A stretch of 64,000 nt of DNA from positions 2,627,501 through 2,691,500 of the forward strand of contig NZ_CP020814.1 in assembly GCF_002109385.1 (NCBI RefSeq), read 5' to 3'. This document shows, piece by piece, positions 30,699-40,285 of this stretch. Below the pieces are notes generated by a model. The model had not been told where the DNA came from. It saw nothing but the letters and a program-made list of their open reading frames with translations, and made no database searches. This DNA comes from Halalkalibacter krulwichiae. GTDB taxonomy: Bacteria; Bacillota; Bacilli; Bacillales; Bacillaceae_D. The translations under genes were made by a program, and so were the position numbers. Within the stretch, counting starts at the first letter, position 1, and every line of letters begins with the position of its first letter.

Positions 30699-31328
30699 AG
30701 TATTTCCACCCCTAAAGCAGAAAAGATTTCAGCAAAAGAATTCGGGTCAGGTAAAAGAAGAAATTGGCCTTTTAAGCTTGTTTGTTCTGAGTCTCTCTCT
30801 TATCATCGTATCAATTACAATTGCGTAATCACCCACCTGAGAAAGAGGTAAAAGTCCATAGCTTAATATAGCACCGGCCATGTCTACACTAACTTCTGGC
30901 ACAGAAGGATAAAAGCTCAATTTAGTAAAATCGGCTAGAGAACTTAAGTAGGACCCCGCTAAAATATTTCCAACCTCCAAAAAAGCTGAAATTCCCATTT
31001 CGTCATAAGGCGGCGTATCGAGTTGAAACTCCGCCCTTTTCGTCACATGTTTAACGAGCCTTTCCGAACCTTCTATTTGTGCAATAAAAAACATACTTCC
31101 TGGCGCATCGCCTTCCACCCTCAAAAATATGGCTGCCACTTTGGCATCCGCTTCTCCCAATTGCTCAGGTAAGTCATGAAAAGAAACTAGCCTTACTGAC
31201 GGAACGTTCATATCAATTTTCTTATTTAGTAATTGCGAAAGAGCCGTTGCTGCATGAGCTGCACCAATATTCCCAATTTCCTTTAATACATCTAAATGAT
31301 AGGGCTTCAATCCTTTTAATAAGTCCAT
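30695..31328 (-). pseudogene. cheC: CheY-P phosphatase CheC, frameshifted near the C-terminus
   Basis: CheC hydrolyses CheY-P and stimulates CheD. Both phosphatase helices are intact: LDVLKEIGNIGAAHAATA and DEMGISAFLEVGNILAG. The frame breaks after YAIVIDTMIRE in an AGAGAGAGA run (about 30795-30803); the correct continuation (DSEQTSLKGQFLLLPDPNS and on to a TGA at 30695) lies in the next frame and is recovered by loss of one base or gain of two. The start at 31328 gives MDLLKGLKPYHLDVLKEIG after GGGGAAG. Reconstructed length about 210 aa matches the family (209). Confidence 0.88.
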
Positions 31329-31366
31329 TGTTCTTCCCCATATGGATATGATTACACTTTGCACTA

Positions 31367-32413
31367 TTAGAAATGATTCATAATCCGTTCACTGATTTGC
31401 TGGATATGAACCATTTCATCGACTAGCTTTGTTCGCAATGCTGCTTTTGGCATTCCAAAAACAACACAAGATTCTTCTGATTCAGCAATTGCATAACAAG
31501 AACCGCTTTCTTTTAATTTAATAAGGCCTTCCGTACCATCAGCTCCCATTCCTGTCATAATTACTGCAATGCTTTCAACATCTTTTAGTGTTGCAATTGA
31601 TTCAAATAGAATATCAACAGAAGGACGGTGCCCTCTTCGCGGTTCTTGTTTATCGACATTCGCCAAAAAAGCATTGCCTTTTTGCTGAACACTCAAATGA
31701 TATCCTCCAGGGGCAATATAAGCAGTTCCATTTTGCAAAACTTCACCATGGTTAGCTTCTTTTACGATGACTTCTGAAAGAGAATTCAATCTTTCTGCTA
31801 ACGAAAGAGTAAAGCCAGGAGGCATGTGCTGGACAATTAAGATAGGAGCTTTAATGGAGCTTGGTATTTTCGGAATCACATCTTTTAACGCACGGGGTCC
31901 ACCTGTTGATGTCCCAATGGCGACAATTTTTTTCGCTCTAACCTTTTTTATTCGATTATCTTTCTTTGATTGAACCACATATGTAGCTTCGTGTTCTGAA
32001 CGAACTAATTTTGCTTTAGCTGCCTGAATGACTTTATCAATAATTTGTTGTTCTATCTTTTCGATGTCTAAAGAAATAGCCCCAGATGGCTTTGCTACAA
32101 AATCAATTGCTCCAAACTCCATTGCAAAAAGTGTATTTCTCGCTCCTTCTTTTGTCGTACTACTAACCATGACAACTGGAATGGGGTTTTCTTTCATTAA
32201 GATCTTCAATGTTTCAAGCCCATCCATAATTGGCATTTCTACATCTAATGTAATGACATCGGGTGAATTCAATTTTCTTTTCGTAAGCGCATCTTCTCCA
32301 TTTCGAGCTGTCGCTATAACATGAATTCGAGGATGCTTATTAAGCAAATCGGAAATAACCTTTCTCATAAAAGCAGAATCATCTACAACCAATACACGTA
32401 TGTTGTTCTCCAC
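31367..32413 (-). CDS. cheB: Protein-glutamate methylesterase/glutaminase CheB
   Basis: 348 aa. N-terminal receiver domain with phosphorylation Asp in VITLDVEMPIMDG; C-terminal methylesterase with Ser-His-Asp triad in GTSTGG, VQHMPPGF and MTGMGADG. GTG start with GGAG six bases upstream. In B. subtilis cheA and cheW follow; here cheC follows after 38 bases, so the CheA kinase that would phosphorylate CheB must be encoded elsewhere. Confidence 0.96.
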   Translation of the reverse strand: MENNIRVLVVDDSAFMRKVISDLLNKHPRIHVIATARNGEDALTKRKLNSPDVITLDVEMPIMDGLETLKILMKENPIPVVMVSSTTKEGARNTLFAMEFGAIDFVAKPSGAISLDIEKIEQQIIDKVIQAAKAKLVRSEHEATYVVQSKKDNRIKKVRAKKIVAIGTSTGGPRALKDVIPKIPSSIKAPILIVQHMPPGFTLSLAERLNSLSEVIVKEANHGEVLQNGTAYIAPGGYHLSVQQKGNAFLANVDKQEPRRGHRPSVDILFESIATLKDVESIAVIMTGMGADGTEGLIKLKESGSCYAIAESEESCVVFGMPKAALRTKLVDEMVHIQQISERIMNHF

Positions 32414-32434
32414 TTATCTCCAGTCCTTCCCAAG

Positions 32435-33291
32435 TTATTTCTTAAAATTAACCATTTTCTTCATTTTCAGAAGAAAATGAAGAAAGGTAATTGGATCTTT
32501 CTTCTTAACACCAATAAAAGAAGTAACCATTTGCGTCAAAGCAACACTTGCTTTGGCATGTTTATCCAATAAGATAAATGGAACTTGTGCTTTAACCCCC
32601 TTGACACTACAGGGTCATTAGGAATAAACCCCAATTCAACCAGTTCTTTACTCAAAAAAGAAAGTGTAACCTGTTTAAAACTTTTTATGGTGCGCTTAGC
32701 TTCTTGTTCTGAATCAGCCCGGTTAACTATAAGGTAAATTAGTTTGTCTTCTTTAAGAAAAATGTATTTAATCATTGAGTATGCATCTGTCATTGCTGTA
32801 GGCTCAGGTGTCGTTACAACAAATACTTCATTTGCAGCCATAATGAATTCTAAACTTTCTTTAGTGACCCCTGCCCCCATATCTAAAAATACATAATCGA
32901 ATTCTCGCCCAATCAGCTCGAGCTGTGAAAAAAATTTATGAAGACGCATTTCATTCATTTCAACAAAAGTATCAAACGCAGTACCACCAGATATATAGGA
33001 AATCCCAGCTGGTCCTTTTTCAATTAATTCCCATATATTTCTTTCATTTTCTAGTAGATCTATTAAATGATAGGTAGGATTTAATCCCATTAGAATATTT
33101 ACATTAGCCATGCCAATGTCTAAATCAATAATAAGAACTTTCTTTCCCATTTCCGCTAAACCAATAGCAAAGTTTAAACAAACATTCGACTTTCCCACTC
33201 CACCCTTGCCGCTTACTACCGCTATAACCTTTGCTTCTGGACGATCTTTTTGCTGAAGCAAGCGTCTTAAATTTTCTGCTTGATCATGCAT
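32435..33291 (-). pseudogene. flhG: MinD-like flagellar number regulator FlhG (YlxH), frameshifted
   Basis: ParA/MinD ATPase that, with FlhF, controls flagellar number and placement. Deviant Walker A VVSGKGGVGKSN near the N-terminus; DLDIGMANVNILMGL and the FLDMGAGV switch II region follow. The frame breaks after NDPVVSRG at a G5 run (32596-32600). One more G continues as VKAQVPFILLDKHAKASVAL to a TAA at 32435, giving about 285 aa, near the usual 298; without it the protein would end at 251 aa with an unrelated tail. Confidence 0.9.
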
Positions 33292-34434
33292 TTATTCATT
33301 CACCTCAAACAAGCAGTCTAATAGAAACGGTGTCGAAGCTTCTATTAAATCATCCGGTACATTTTGACCATTCGTTACGTAAGCAATTCCTTTTCCCATT
33401 TCCATAGGAATATTTAGCATTGCTCCGTATGTACTCGTTTCATCTTTTTTTGTTAGAATAACTTTGTGAATAGGAATGAGATGAAATTGATTAAGTATAT
33501 CTTTCATATCTCCGTATTTAGAAGTAAGTGATAAAACTAAGTAAGTTTCGGTATTCTTATTAAAATCAATTAGCTTATTTAATTCTTCAACATAAAGTGG
33601 ATTTCTAAAATTTCTGCCAGCAGAATCAACAAGTACTAAATCATAGTGCCTAAACTGTTCAAGAGCATTTTTAAAATCATCAATAGAATAGGCAACTTCT
33701 AATGGAATATTTAATATTTTTGCATAGGTTTTCAATTGATCGACCGCCGCAATTCGATACGTATCTGTCGTAATTAAAGCAACTTTCTTTTGCTTCTTCA
33801 TGACAAAATGCGCAGCTAGTTTTGCGATAGTTGTTGTTTTGCCTACACCTGTTGGCCCGACTAAATTAATTACTCTTTTATTATGTTCAAACCCACCAAT
33901 AGAAAGTGGCGCAAGTTTTGATGCAATATACGATGTTAAGTCCTTATTAATATTTGATAGCTCAGTTTTTTTATCTTCTTGTTCATACCAATTCTTCAAA
34001 AGATGTTTCATTAATATAAGTCGAACCTTTTCTGTAACACCTTGATCATATAAATGCTCTTCAACTTTTTGGAAAGGGTCAGGGTACTTTGTTGTACCAG
34101 AACCCTTTTTATCTGTAAACTCTTGAATGAGTTTTTTAAGTTGTTCGATTTCATTGATTACATTTGTTTGGTGTTGTAATGATTCCTTTCTCACCTGACT
34201 TAAAGGGAGCTCTTTTTCTAAATTGAAATCTGGAATTTGTTTTTTAAATGGCCTCTTTTTGACCGAAGAATCAATAGCCGCAATAACTTCAATTTGTTTT
34301 TTAGTGAAAAAACCTAAGAAGCCTCCTGTCTCCACCTCTTTGGAATTTAGAATAACGGCATCATCACCTAATTCAGAGCGAACTATTTTCATTGCTTCAT
34401 TCATAGTCTGAGCTGTATACTTTTTCACTTTCAT
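33292..34434 (-). CDS. flhF: Flagellar SRP-like GTPase FlhF
   Basis: 380 aa. Basic N-terminal domain, linker, then the NG GTPase core of the SRP family: P-loop [30 protein letters not shown], and DSAGRNFRNP in the switch region. It directs flagellar basal body position. Its ATG overlaps the flhA stop by 4 bases and it abuts flhG. Confidence 0.96.
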   Translation of the reverse strand: MKVKKYTAQTMNEAMKIVRSELGDDAVILNSKEVETGGFLGFFTKKQIEVIAAIDSSVKKRPFKKQIPDFNLEKELPLSQVRKESLQHQTNVINEIEQLKKLIQEFTDKKGSGTTKYPDPFQKVEEHLYDQGVTEKVRLILMKHLLKNWYEQEDKKTELSNINKDLTSYIASKLAPLSIGGFEHNKRVINLVGPTGVGKTTTIAKLAAHFVMKKQKKVALITTDTYRIAAVDQLKTYAKILNIPLEVAYSIDDFKNALEQFRHYDLVLVDSAGRNFRNPLYVEELNKLIDFNKNTETYLVLSLTSKYGDMKDILNQFHLIPIHKVILTKKDETSTYGAMLNIPMEMGKGIAYVTNGQNVPDDLIEASTPFLLDCLFEVNE

Positions 34435-36467
34435 TCTACATTCACCACTCCTACACTTTGCACTTCTATATCTGCTTCAAGTTCGTTGTACGACAATATA
34501 GGGACATGTGGCAAATAACGTTCAAGTAACTGTCTAACGTACATGCGGACAGCTGGAGAACAAAGAATAACAGGAACTTGTCCCATCTGCGATAACCGGT
34601 CGGTTTCACCTGCTGCCGACTCGAGGATTCTTTGAGAATCATTTGGATCCATTGAAACGAAATTACCATGTTCAGTTTGCTGCACAGAGTCAGCTACTTT
34701 TTTTTCTACAGAACCACTTAATGTTATGACATACATTGGCTCTCCAGGCGTTGTCATTTGCTTAGAGATCTGACGAGATAATGCTTGACGAACATATTCC
34801 GTCACTAGATCCATATCTTTTGTCATATGTCCGTAATCTGCAAGTGTCTCAAAAATGATAGGCAAGTTTCGGATTGAAATATTTTCTTTAAGTAAATTGG
34901 TTAGGACTCGTTGAATCTCTCCTGTTGAAAGCGTGTTAGGTGTTACCTCTTCGACAAGAGCCGGATACGTTTCTTTCAGATGATCAACAAGTTGTTTCGT
35001 TTCTTGTCTTCCTAACAATTCATGAGCATGTCTTTTTATCACTTCGGTTAAGTGAGTTGAAACAACAGAAGGAGGATCAACAACTGTATATCCTGATAAT
35101 TCAGCTTGCTCTTTCATATCTTCACCAATCCATAAAGCAGGTAATCCAAAGGCAGGTTCAATAGTATCCACACCAACAATGCTTTCATCATCTACACCTG
35201 GACTCATTGCCATATAGTGATCTAATAATAACTCCCCTCGAGCTATTTCATTTCCCTTAATTTTTATTGTGTATTCATTCGGCTGTAATTGAATATTATC
35301 TCGAATCCGAATAACCGGAACAATCATGCCTAACTCCAGAGCCATTTGGCGTCGGATCATTACTACTCGATCTAATAAATCTCCACCTTGATTGGCATCT
35401 GCTAAAGGAATTAATCCGTAGCCAAATTCAAATTCAATAGGATCAATTTGCAAAAGGCTAACTACACTTTCCGGTGACTTCATATCATCAGGTTGTTCTT
35501 CTTCCTCTGGTTGTTCCTCATTCAAATGATCATCTTTTTCATTTTTAGAGAGGAAATACCCGCCAAACAACAACGCTAGCGAAATGGGAATAGTAAAGAG
35601 CGGACTAATCGGTGTAATGACACCTAACAAAAAGATCGTTCCACCAGCAATGTAGAGCATCTTAGGATAAGCTAATAATTGTTTTGTAATATCATGTCCT
35701 AGATTCCCTTCTGATGCGGCACGTGTTACAACGATACCAGTTGCCGTTGAAATAAGTAGTGCAGGAATTTGGCTAACTAAGCCATCTCCAACAGTTAACA
35801 ATGTATAGGTTCCTGCAGCAGTTGATAAATCCATCCCCATTTGTGACATTCCAATAATTAAGCCAAATAGAAGATTAATGATAACAATGACAATTCCAGC
35901 TATAGCATCTCCTTTCACGAATTTACTCGCACCGTCCATCGATCCATAAAAGTCTGCTTCCTTTTCAATTTTCTCTCGTCGTGCCTTCGCCTCAGCATCA
36001 GAAATCATGCCCGCATTTAAATCAGCATCAATACTCATCTGCTTCCCCGGCATGGCATCCAATGTAAATCGTGCCCCTACTTCAGATACTCGCTCTGCGC
36101 CTTTAGTTATGACGAGAAATTGAATGACAATTAAAATTAAGAACACAACAAAACCAACTAGAGCATTTCCTCCCACTACGAAATTCCCAAAAGTATCAAT
36201 TACATTTCCAGCATTTGCTTCGCCTAAAATTGAACGAGTAGTTGATACATTTAACCCTAGCCTAAATAATGTCACTAATAATAATAACGTTGGAAAGATC
36301 GAGAATTGTAAGGGCTCTTTTGTATTCATTGCAACGAGAATAATAACAAGCGCAAGAGAGATATTAATGATAATCAAAAAGTCTAACATTGCCGTTGGCA
36401 ACGGGATAATAAGCATAATGACGATTAAAATAACGCCTAGTAAAACAGATAGGTCTCTTACTGCCAC
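34431..36467 (-). CDS. flhA: Flagellar export gate protein FlhA
   Basis: 678 aa, the large subunit of the type III export gate. About eight membrane segments in the first 310 residues, with the FHIPEP-type signature (LGLNVSTTRSILGEA, GDGLVSQIPALLISTATGIVVTRAA). The soluble C-terminal domain (GYGLIPLADANQGGDLLDRV) docks chaperone-substrate complexes. GTG start with AAGGAG about 9 bases upstream. Confidence 0.97.
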   Translation of the reverse strand: MAVRDLSVLLGVILIVIMLIIPLPTAMLDFLIIINISLALVIILVAMNTKEPLQFSIFPTLLLLVTLFRLGLNVSTTRSILGEANAGNVIDTFGNFVVGGNALVGFVVFLILIVIQFLVITKGAERVSEVGARFTLDAMPGKQMSIDADLNAGMISDAEAKARREKIEKEADFYGSMDGASKFVKGDAIAGIVIVIINLLFGLIIGMSQMGMDLSTAAGTYTLLTVGDGLVSQIPALLISTATGIVVTRAASEGNLGHDITKQLLAYPKMLYIAGGTIFLLGVITPISPLFTIPISLALLFGGYFLSKNEKDDHLNEEQPEEEEQPDDMKSPESVVSLLQIDPIEFEFGYGLIPLADANQGGDLLDRVVMIRRQMALELGMIVPVIRIRDNIQLQPNEYTIKIKGNEIARGELLLDHYMAMSPGVDDESIVGVDTIEPAFGLPALWIGEDMKEQAELSGYTVVDPPSVVSTHLTEVIKRHAHELLGRQETKQLVDHLKETYPALVEEVTPNTLSTGEIQRVLTNLLKENISIRNLPIIFETLADYGHMTKDMDLVTEYVRQALSRQISKQMTTPGEPMYVITLSGSVEKKVADSVQQTEHGNFVSMDPNDSQRILESAAGETDRLSQMGQVPVILCSPAVRMYVRQLLERYLPHVPILSYNELEADIEVQSVGVVNVE

Positions 36468-36502
36468 ATTTTTTCTCTCCTTACATTACAAGTACTTTGT
36501 TA

Positions 36503-37663
36503 TTAATTAACCTGTTGGTTTTTCAAACGATATACATAAGCAAGAACTTCTGCAACAGCCTTAAATAGCTCTTCTGGAACTTGATCTCCAATATCAGCCT
36601 GCGCATAAAGAGTTCGTGCTAAAGGTTTATTTTCTACTGTTACAACTTGGTTGTCTGCCGCTATTCCTTTTATCTTTTGAGCAACAAAATCAACACCCTT
36701 TGCAACTACAAACGGGGCATCAGCCTTTTCTTCGTCATAACGCAGGGCAACTGCAAAATGAGTTGGGTTTGTAATAACGACATCTGCTTTTGGTACTTCC
36801 TGCATCATTCGTTGCATCGCCATCTCCATTTGTTTCTGCTTACGTTTTGATTTAATTCTCGGATCCCCTTCCATGTTCTTATGCTCATCTTTAATATCTT
36901 TTTTAGACATCTTAATTTGCTTTTCATGGTCATATTTTTGATATAAGTAATCAGGTATCGAAAGAATAAGCAACAATATTGCAATAGATACACCTAAAGT
37001 GACAACTAGTTGAGCTATAACATAAAAGCCATCGGCCACACTTTTTTGCGAGAGTAACATAACGTCTTCTAAGCTAGTCCAAATAATGATAAAGACAACT
37101 AATCCTGCTAAACCAATTTTCAATAAAGATTTAACTAACTCTACTAAAGCTCTAATCGAAAAAATACGCTTTGCACCTTTAATAGGATCAAGCTTAGAAA
37201 GTTTTAATTTTATCGCTTCTGGAGCAAATAGAACACCTACTTGCATATAACTTGCAGCTAAACCAGCAATTAAAGCTATCGTCATAACCGGGATTAACAC
37301 AATTGCAGCTTCAAAAATAAGTTCTAAAAAAATGGAAGAGAAGTTAGCTTCAGTGATCTCTAGTAACAAGTATGTTTGAAACGTATGCGTTAGTAGATTA
37401 ATTAGCGTCTCGCCAAGCAGTCCGCCAAACAACCATAGAAATAAGAACACAAACAATAAAATGATTGCTGTGTTTACATCTGTGCTTTTAGCTACTTGCC
37501 CTTTCTTTCTAGTATCTTGACGCTTTTTCGGAGTTGCTTTTTCCGTTTTTTCTTCAGCAAAAAACTGCAGGTTTATCTTCAATATAGGACTCAGCTTCGT
37601 AGAATCGTCGTTATTCATCGAGACATGATCATCATCTATTAATAACCGATGGAAAGAATTCAA
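36503..37663 (-). CDS. flhB: Flagellar export switch protein FlhB
   Basis: 386 aa. Four membrane segments in the N-terminal half, then the cytoplasmic switch domain with the self-cleaving NPTH motif at residues 299-302. LQFFAEEKTEKATPKKRQ is the standard N-terminal motif but begins at residue 32, so the N-terminus is about 30 residues longer than usual if the TTG at 37663 is right. That TTG has GGAGG 8 bases upstream; an ATG at 37618 lacks an SD. Directly follows fliR. Confidence 0.96.
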   Translation of the reverse strand: MNSFHRLLIDDDHVSMNNDDSTKLSPILKINLQFFAEEKTEKATPKKRQDTRKKGQVAKSTDVNTAIILLFVFLFLWLFGGLLGETLINLLTHTFQTYLLLEITEANFSSIFLELIFEAAIVLIPVMTIALIAGLAASYMQVGVLFAPEAIKLKLSKLDPIKGAKRIFSIRALVELVKSLLKIGLAGLVVFIIIWTSLEDVMLLSQKSVADGFYVIAQLVVTLGVSIAILLLILSIPDYLYQKYDHEKQIKMSKKDIKDEHKNMEGDPRIKSKRKQKQMEMAMQRMMQEVPKADVVITNPTHFAVALRYDEEKADAPFVVAKGVDFVAQKIKGIAADNQVVTVENKPLARTLYAQADIGDQVPEELFKAVAEVLAYVYRLKNQQVN

Positions 37664-37664
37664 C

Positions 37665-38441
37665 TTAGGCTCCTCCTAGTAATTGTAATAACGTCCGCAT
37701 TGAAACAATAATTTGGTCAAATAATTTTTGCACAGCTATAAAGAAAACGCCCATAAATACCGTTAATAATAGTAGACCAACGATTATTTTCAAAGGCATC
37801 CCAACAACAAACACGTTCATTTGTGGAACCGCTCTTGACACCATCCCTAACCCCACATCTACTAAGAATAATGAACCTACTATCGGAAAAGCCATTTGGA
37901 ATGCAATGATAAACATCGCATTAAAAGTTGTCGCAATATACCTGATAACATTTTCTTGGTCAAAAGGTAGTGTAACTTGTTCCAATGGTACAAATTGATA
38001 ACTATAATAAATGCCATCTAATAATAAATGATGTCCATTAACAAGTAATAGAAACAGTAACGCAAACGTATATAAATAACTCCCAGTTAAAGGCGTCTGG
38101 GCTCCTGTTTGAGGATCAACAACATTGGCAATCATAAATCCCATACTGTAATCAATAAATCCACCGGCAACTTGAATGGCATACATAAGAATGGCAGCGA
38201 GTAGACCTACAACAATTCCTACCATTACTTCTTTAATAATTAAAAAGTAATATAATCCATCAATCACAATAATAGGTGACTCAAGGGAAAAGACTATAAT
38301 ATACGCTAAAAATAAAGCGATCCCTATTTTCATAGTGTTTGGAATCGATCGATGTGCATAGATCGGCAACACAGCCAAAAAAGCTAAAACTCGAACAACA
38401 ACGAGTAGAAAAGCTGGAAACAGATTTACAAAATCAACCAT
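37665..38441 (-). CDS. fliR: Flagellar export gate protein FliR
   Basis: 258-aa polytopic membrane protein of the FliPQR export gate. Hydrophobic along most of its length, with the typical LYYFLIIKEVMVGIVVGL and AVPQMNVFVVGMPLKI segments. Its ATG shares one base with the fliQ stop (TAATG). Confidence 0.96.
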   Translation of the reverse strand: MVDFVNLFPAFLLVVVRVLAFLAVLPIYAHRSIPNTMKIGIALFLAYIIVFSLESPIIVIDGLYYFLIIKEVMVGIVVGLLAAILMYAIQVAGGFIDYSMGFMIANVVDPQTGAQTPLTGSYLYTFALLFLLLVNGHHLLLDGIYYSYQFVPLEQVTLPFDQENVIRYIATTFNAMFIIAFQMAFPIVGSLFLVDVGLGMVSRAVPQMNVFVVGMPLKIIVGLLLLTVFMGVFFIAVQKLFDQIIVSMRTLLQLLGGA

Positions 38442-38710
38442 TAGCCAATAAACCTATGAAGATTACTAAAAATTTGATGGGTAAAGTTTGTAACATTGGA
38501 TAGCATCCACGGTCCAAAAATAATTAAAGCAGCAAAAACTCCAACTATTTTCGGGATAAATGCTAACGTTTGTTCTTGAATTTGCGTTGTTGCTTGAAAA
38601 ATACTTACTAACAATCCGAGACCTAAAGCAACAATTAGGAGCGGCCCTGCTACTAACAGGACAGTCCACACTCCATTTTCAGCCATATTTATAACAAATT
38701 CAGGACTCAC
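38441..38710 (-). CDS. fliQ: Flagellar export gate protein FliQ
   Basis: 89 aa, two membrane segments (VLLVAGPLLIVALGLGLLVS and a C-terminal one) around the conserved IFQATTQIQEQTLAFIPKI loop. GTG start at 38710 gives the family N-terminus MSPEFVINMAE, with AGAGGATGG upstream. Between fliP and fliR in standard order. Confidence 0.96.
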   Translation of the reverse strand: MSPEFVINMAENGVWTVLLVAGPLLIVALGLGLLVSIFQATTQIQEQTLAFIPKIVGVFAALIIFGPWMLSNVTNFTHQIFSNLHRFIG

Positions 38711-38725
38711 CTATTTCACCATCCT

Positions 38726-39427
38726 CTAATTGAAACTGAGTAATAACGATTGAACAATTAAATACCAGCCATCTACTAGTACAAATAATAAGATCTTAAA
38801 AGGCAAAGCAATCATAACAGGTGGTAACATCATCATACCCATAGACATTAAAACACTAGCTACGATCATATCAATGACTAGAAAGGGAATAAAAATCAAA
38901 AAACCAATTTGAAAAGCAGTCTTCAATTCACTAATAGCGAAAGCTGGTATTAATGCTGTTAAAGGAATATCATCTAAAGTTTCAGGCCTTTCTAATCCAG
39001 CATACCCCATAAATAGGGCTAAATCTTTCTCACGAGTATGCTTTGCCATAAACTCTTTCATTGGAACACTAGCTAAATAAAAAGCTTCTTCTTGATCGAT
39101 TTCTTCATTTATAAAAGGTGTAATTGCAACTTCATTCACTTCCGCAAATACTGGTGCCATAATAAAAAAGGTTAAAAATAGGGCCAAACCAATTAACACT
39201 TGATTCGGAGGCATTGACTGAGTTGCAAGTCCTTGCCTTACAAATGACAGAACAATAACAATCCTCGTAAAGCTTGTCATTAAAATGAGAATAGATGGTG
39301 CTAACGATAAAACCGTAAGCAAAATCAACAATTGAATGGTTGTTGCTACATTTGCAGGCTCATCATTTATAAAATCAAGATCCAGACCAGGGAGGGTAAT
39401 AAAAGGAATGATAATAGTGTCTAGCAT
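38726..39427 (-). CDS. fliP: Flagellar export gate protein FliP
   Basis: 233 aa. Four membrane segments and the FliP signatures LTSFTRIVIVLSFVRQGL-type (here MTSFTRIVIVLSFVRQGL) and FQIGFLIFIPFLVIDMIVAS. Forms the core pore of the export gate with FliQ and FliR. Starts at the fliO stop (one-base overlap). Confidence 0.96.
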   Translation of the reverse strand: MLDTIIIPFITLPGLDLDFINDEPANVATTIQLLILLTVLSLAPSILILMTSFTRIVIVLSFVRQGLATQSMPPNQVLIGLALFLTFFIMAPVFAEVNEVAITPFINEEIDQEEAFYLASVPMKEFMAKHTREKDLALFMGYAGLERPETLDDIPLTALIPAFAISELKTAFQIGFLIFIPFLVIDMIVASVLMSMGMMMLPPVMIALPFKILLFVLVDGWYLIVQSLLLSFN

Positions 39428-40134
39428 TATTGATCACGCTCCCTTGCTGCATCATGTAAATTCTTCTGTGATTTAGAAAGGTCTTTTAATTGTTTTTCAA
39501 GTAAATCTTTGAACTCATTTTGATTCGCTTTATTCGGTACATTCTTAAGCTTTTCTTGTTTTTTATTACTAGTAAATTTCCCTGAAACAAATGAAATAAA
39601 TTTATTTAACGGTTGATCCAATTGTTCAAACTGTTCTTGCTGCTTTTTAACAAGAAGTTCCATCTCTTTTTTATCATCAATCTCTCTTAGTAACTGAATG
39701 GTTTCACCAACGCCTACAACTAATATACGTTCCCCTACTTTAACCAATTGTACTGATCGACTTTGTCCGAGTGAAACTCCTCCGATATTTTGAAGCATCT
39801 GGGTAGAACGAAATGATTGAGAGCGTTTGTTAACAAAACGTAAAAGAAGATAAATGAGAACAATTACAAGTGCTAAGGCGCTAATCATTTGCGCAAAAAT
39901 TAAAAATGTATTTTGTTCTGGAATAATTTCGTCTGTTGCTGAATCGGTTTCAATTATACCGCTCTCATCTACTATTTCTTCTGATTCATTGGACATTTCG
40001 TCTTCAACAGACTCATTTCCATGTAATGTTTCAGATACTCTTCTATTCTCATCAGTTGTTTCAGCTCCAGCATGATTCTGCCACCCAAACAAACTTATAA
40101 GAACTAAGGCAAAAATAAATAATCTTAAATGCAT
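39427..40134 (-). CDS. fliO: Flagellar biosynthesis protein FliO (FliZ of B. subtilis)
   Basis: 235 aa. N-terminal signal peptide (LFIFALVLISLFGWQNHAGA), an acidic external segment, one membrane helix (MISALALVIVLIYLLLRFV) and a cytoplasmic FliO domain (SVQLVKVGERILVVGVGE) with a charged tail. Assists FliP assembly. In B. subtilis cheY lies between fliY and this gene; here the 151-base gap upstream contains no cheY. Confidence 0.92.
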   Translation of the reverse strand: MHLRLFIFALVLISLFGWQNHAGAETTDENRRVSETLHGNESVEDEMSNESEEIVDESGIIETDSATDEIIPEQNTFLIFAQMISALALVIVLIYLLLRFVNKRSQSFRSTQMLQNIGGVSLGQSRSVQLVKVGERILVVGVGETIQLLREIDDKKEMELLVKKQQEQFEQLDQPLNKFISFVSGKFTSNKKQEKLKNVPNKANQNEFKDLLEKQLKDLSKSQKNLHDAARERDQ

Positions 40135-40285
40135 CGATAAATAGCTCCCTACTTCTTTATGTTAATTACATACCAACCTTCTAACACAACAATATAGCAT
40201 TAGGTGTCAATGGTTCTAGTTGCCTTTATAAGTATGTTGTTGGATGATCTTATTAACATTTTAATGATTGAACGACCAGCATTTA

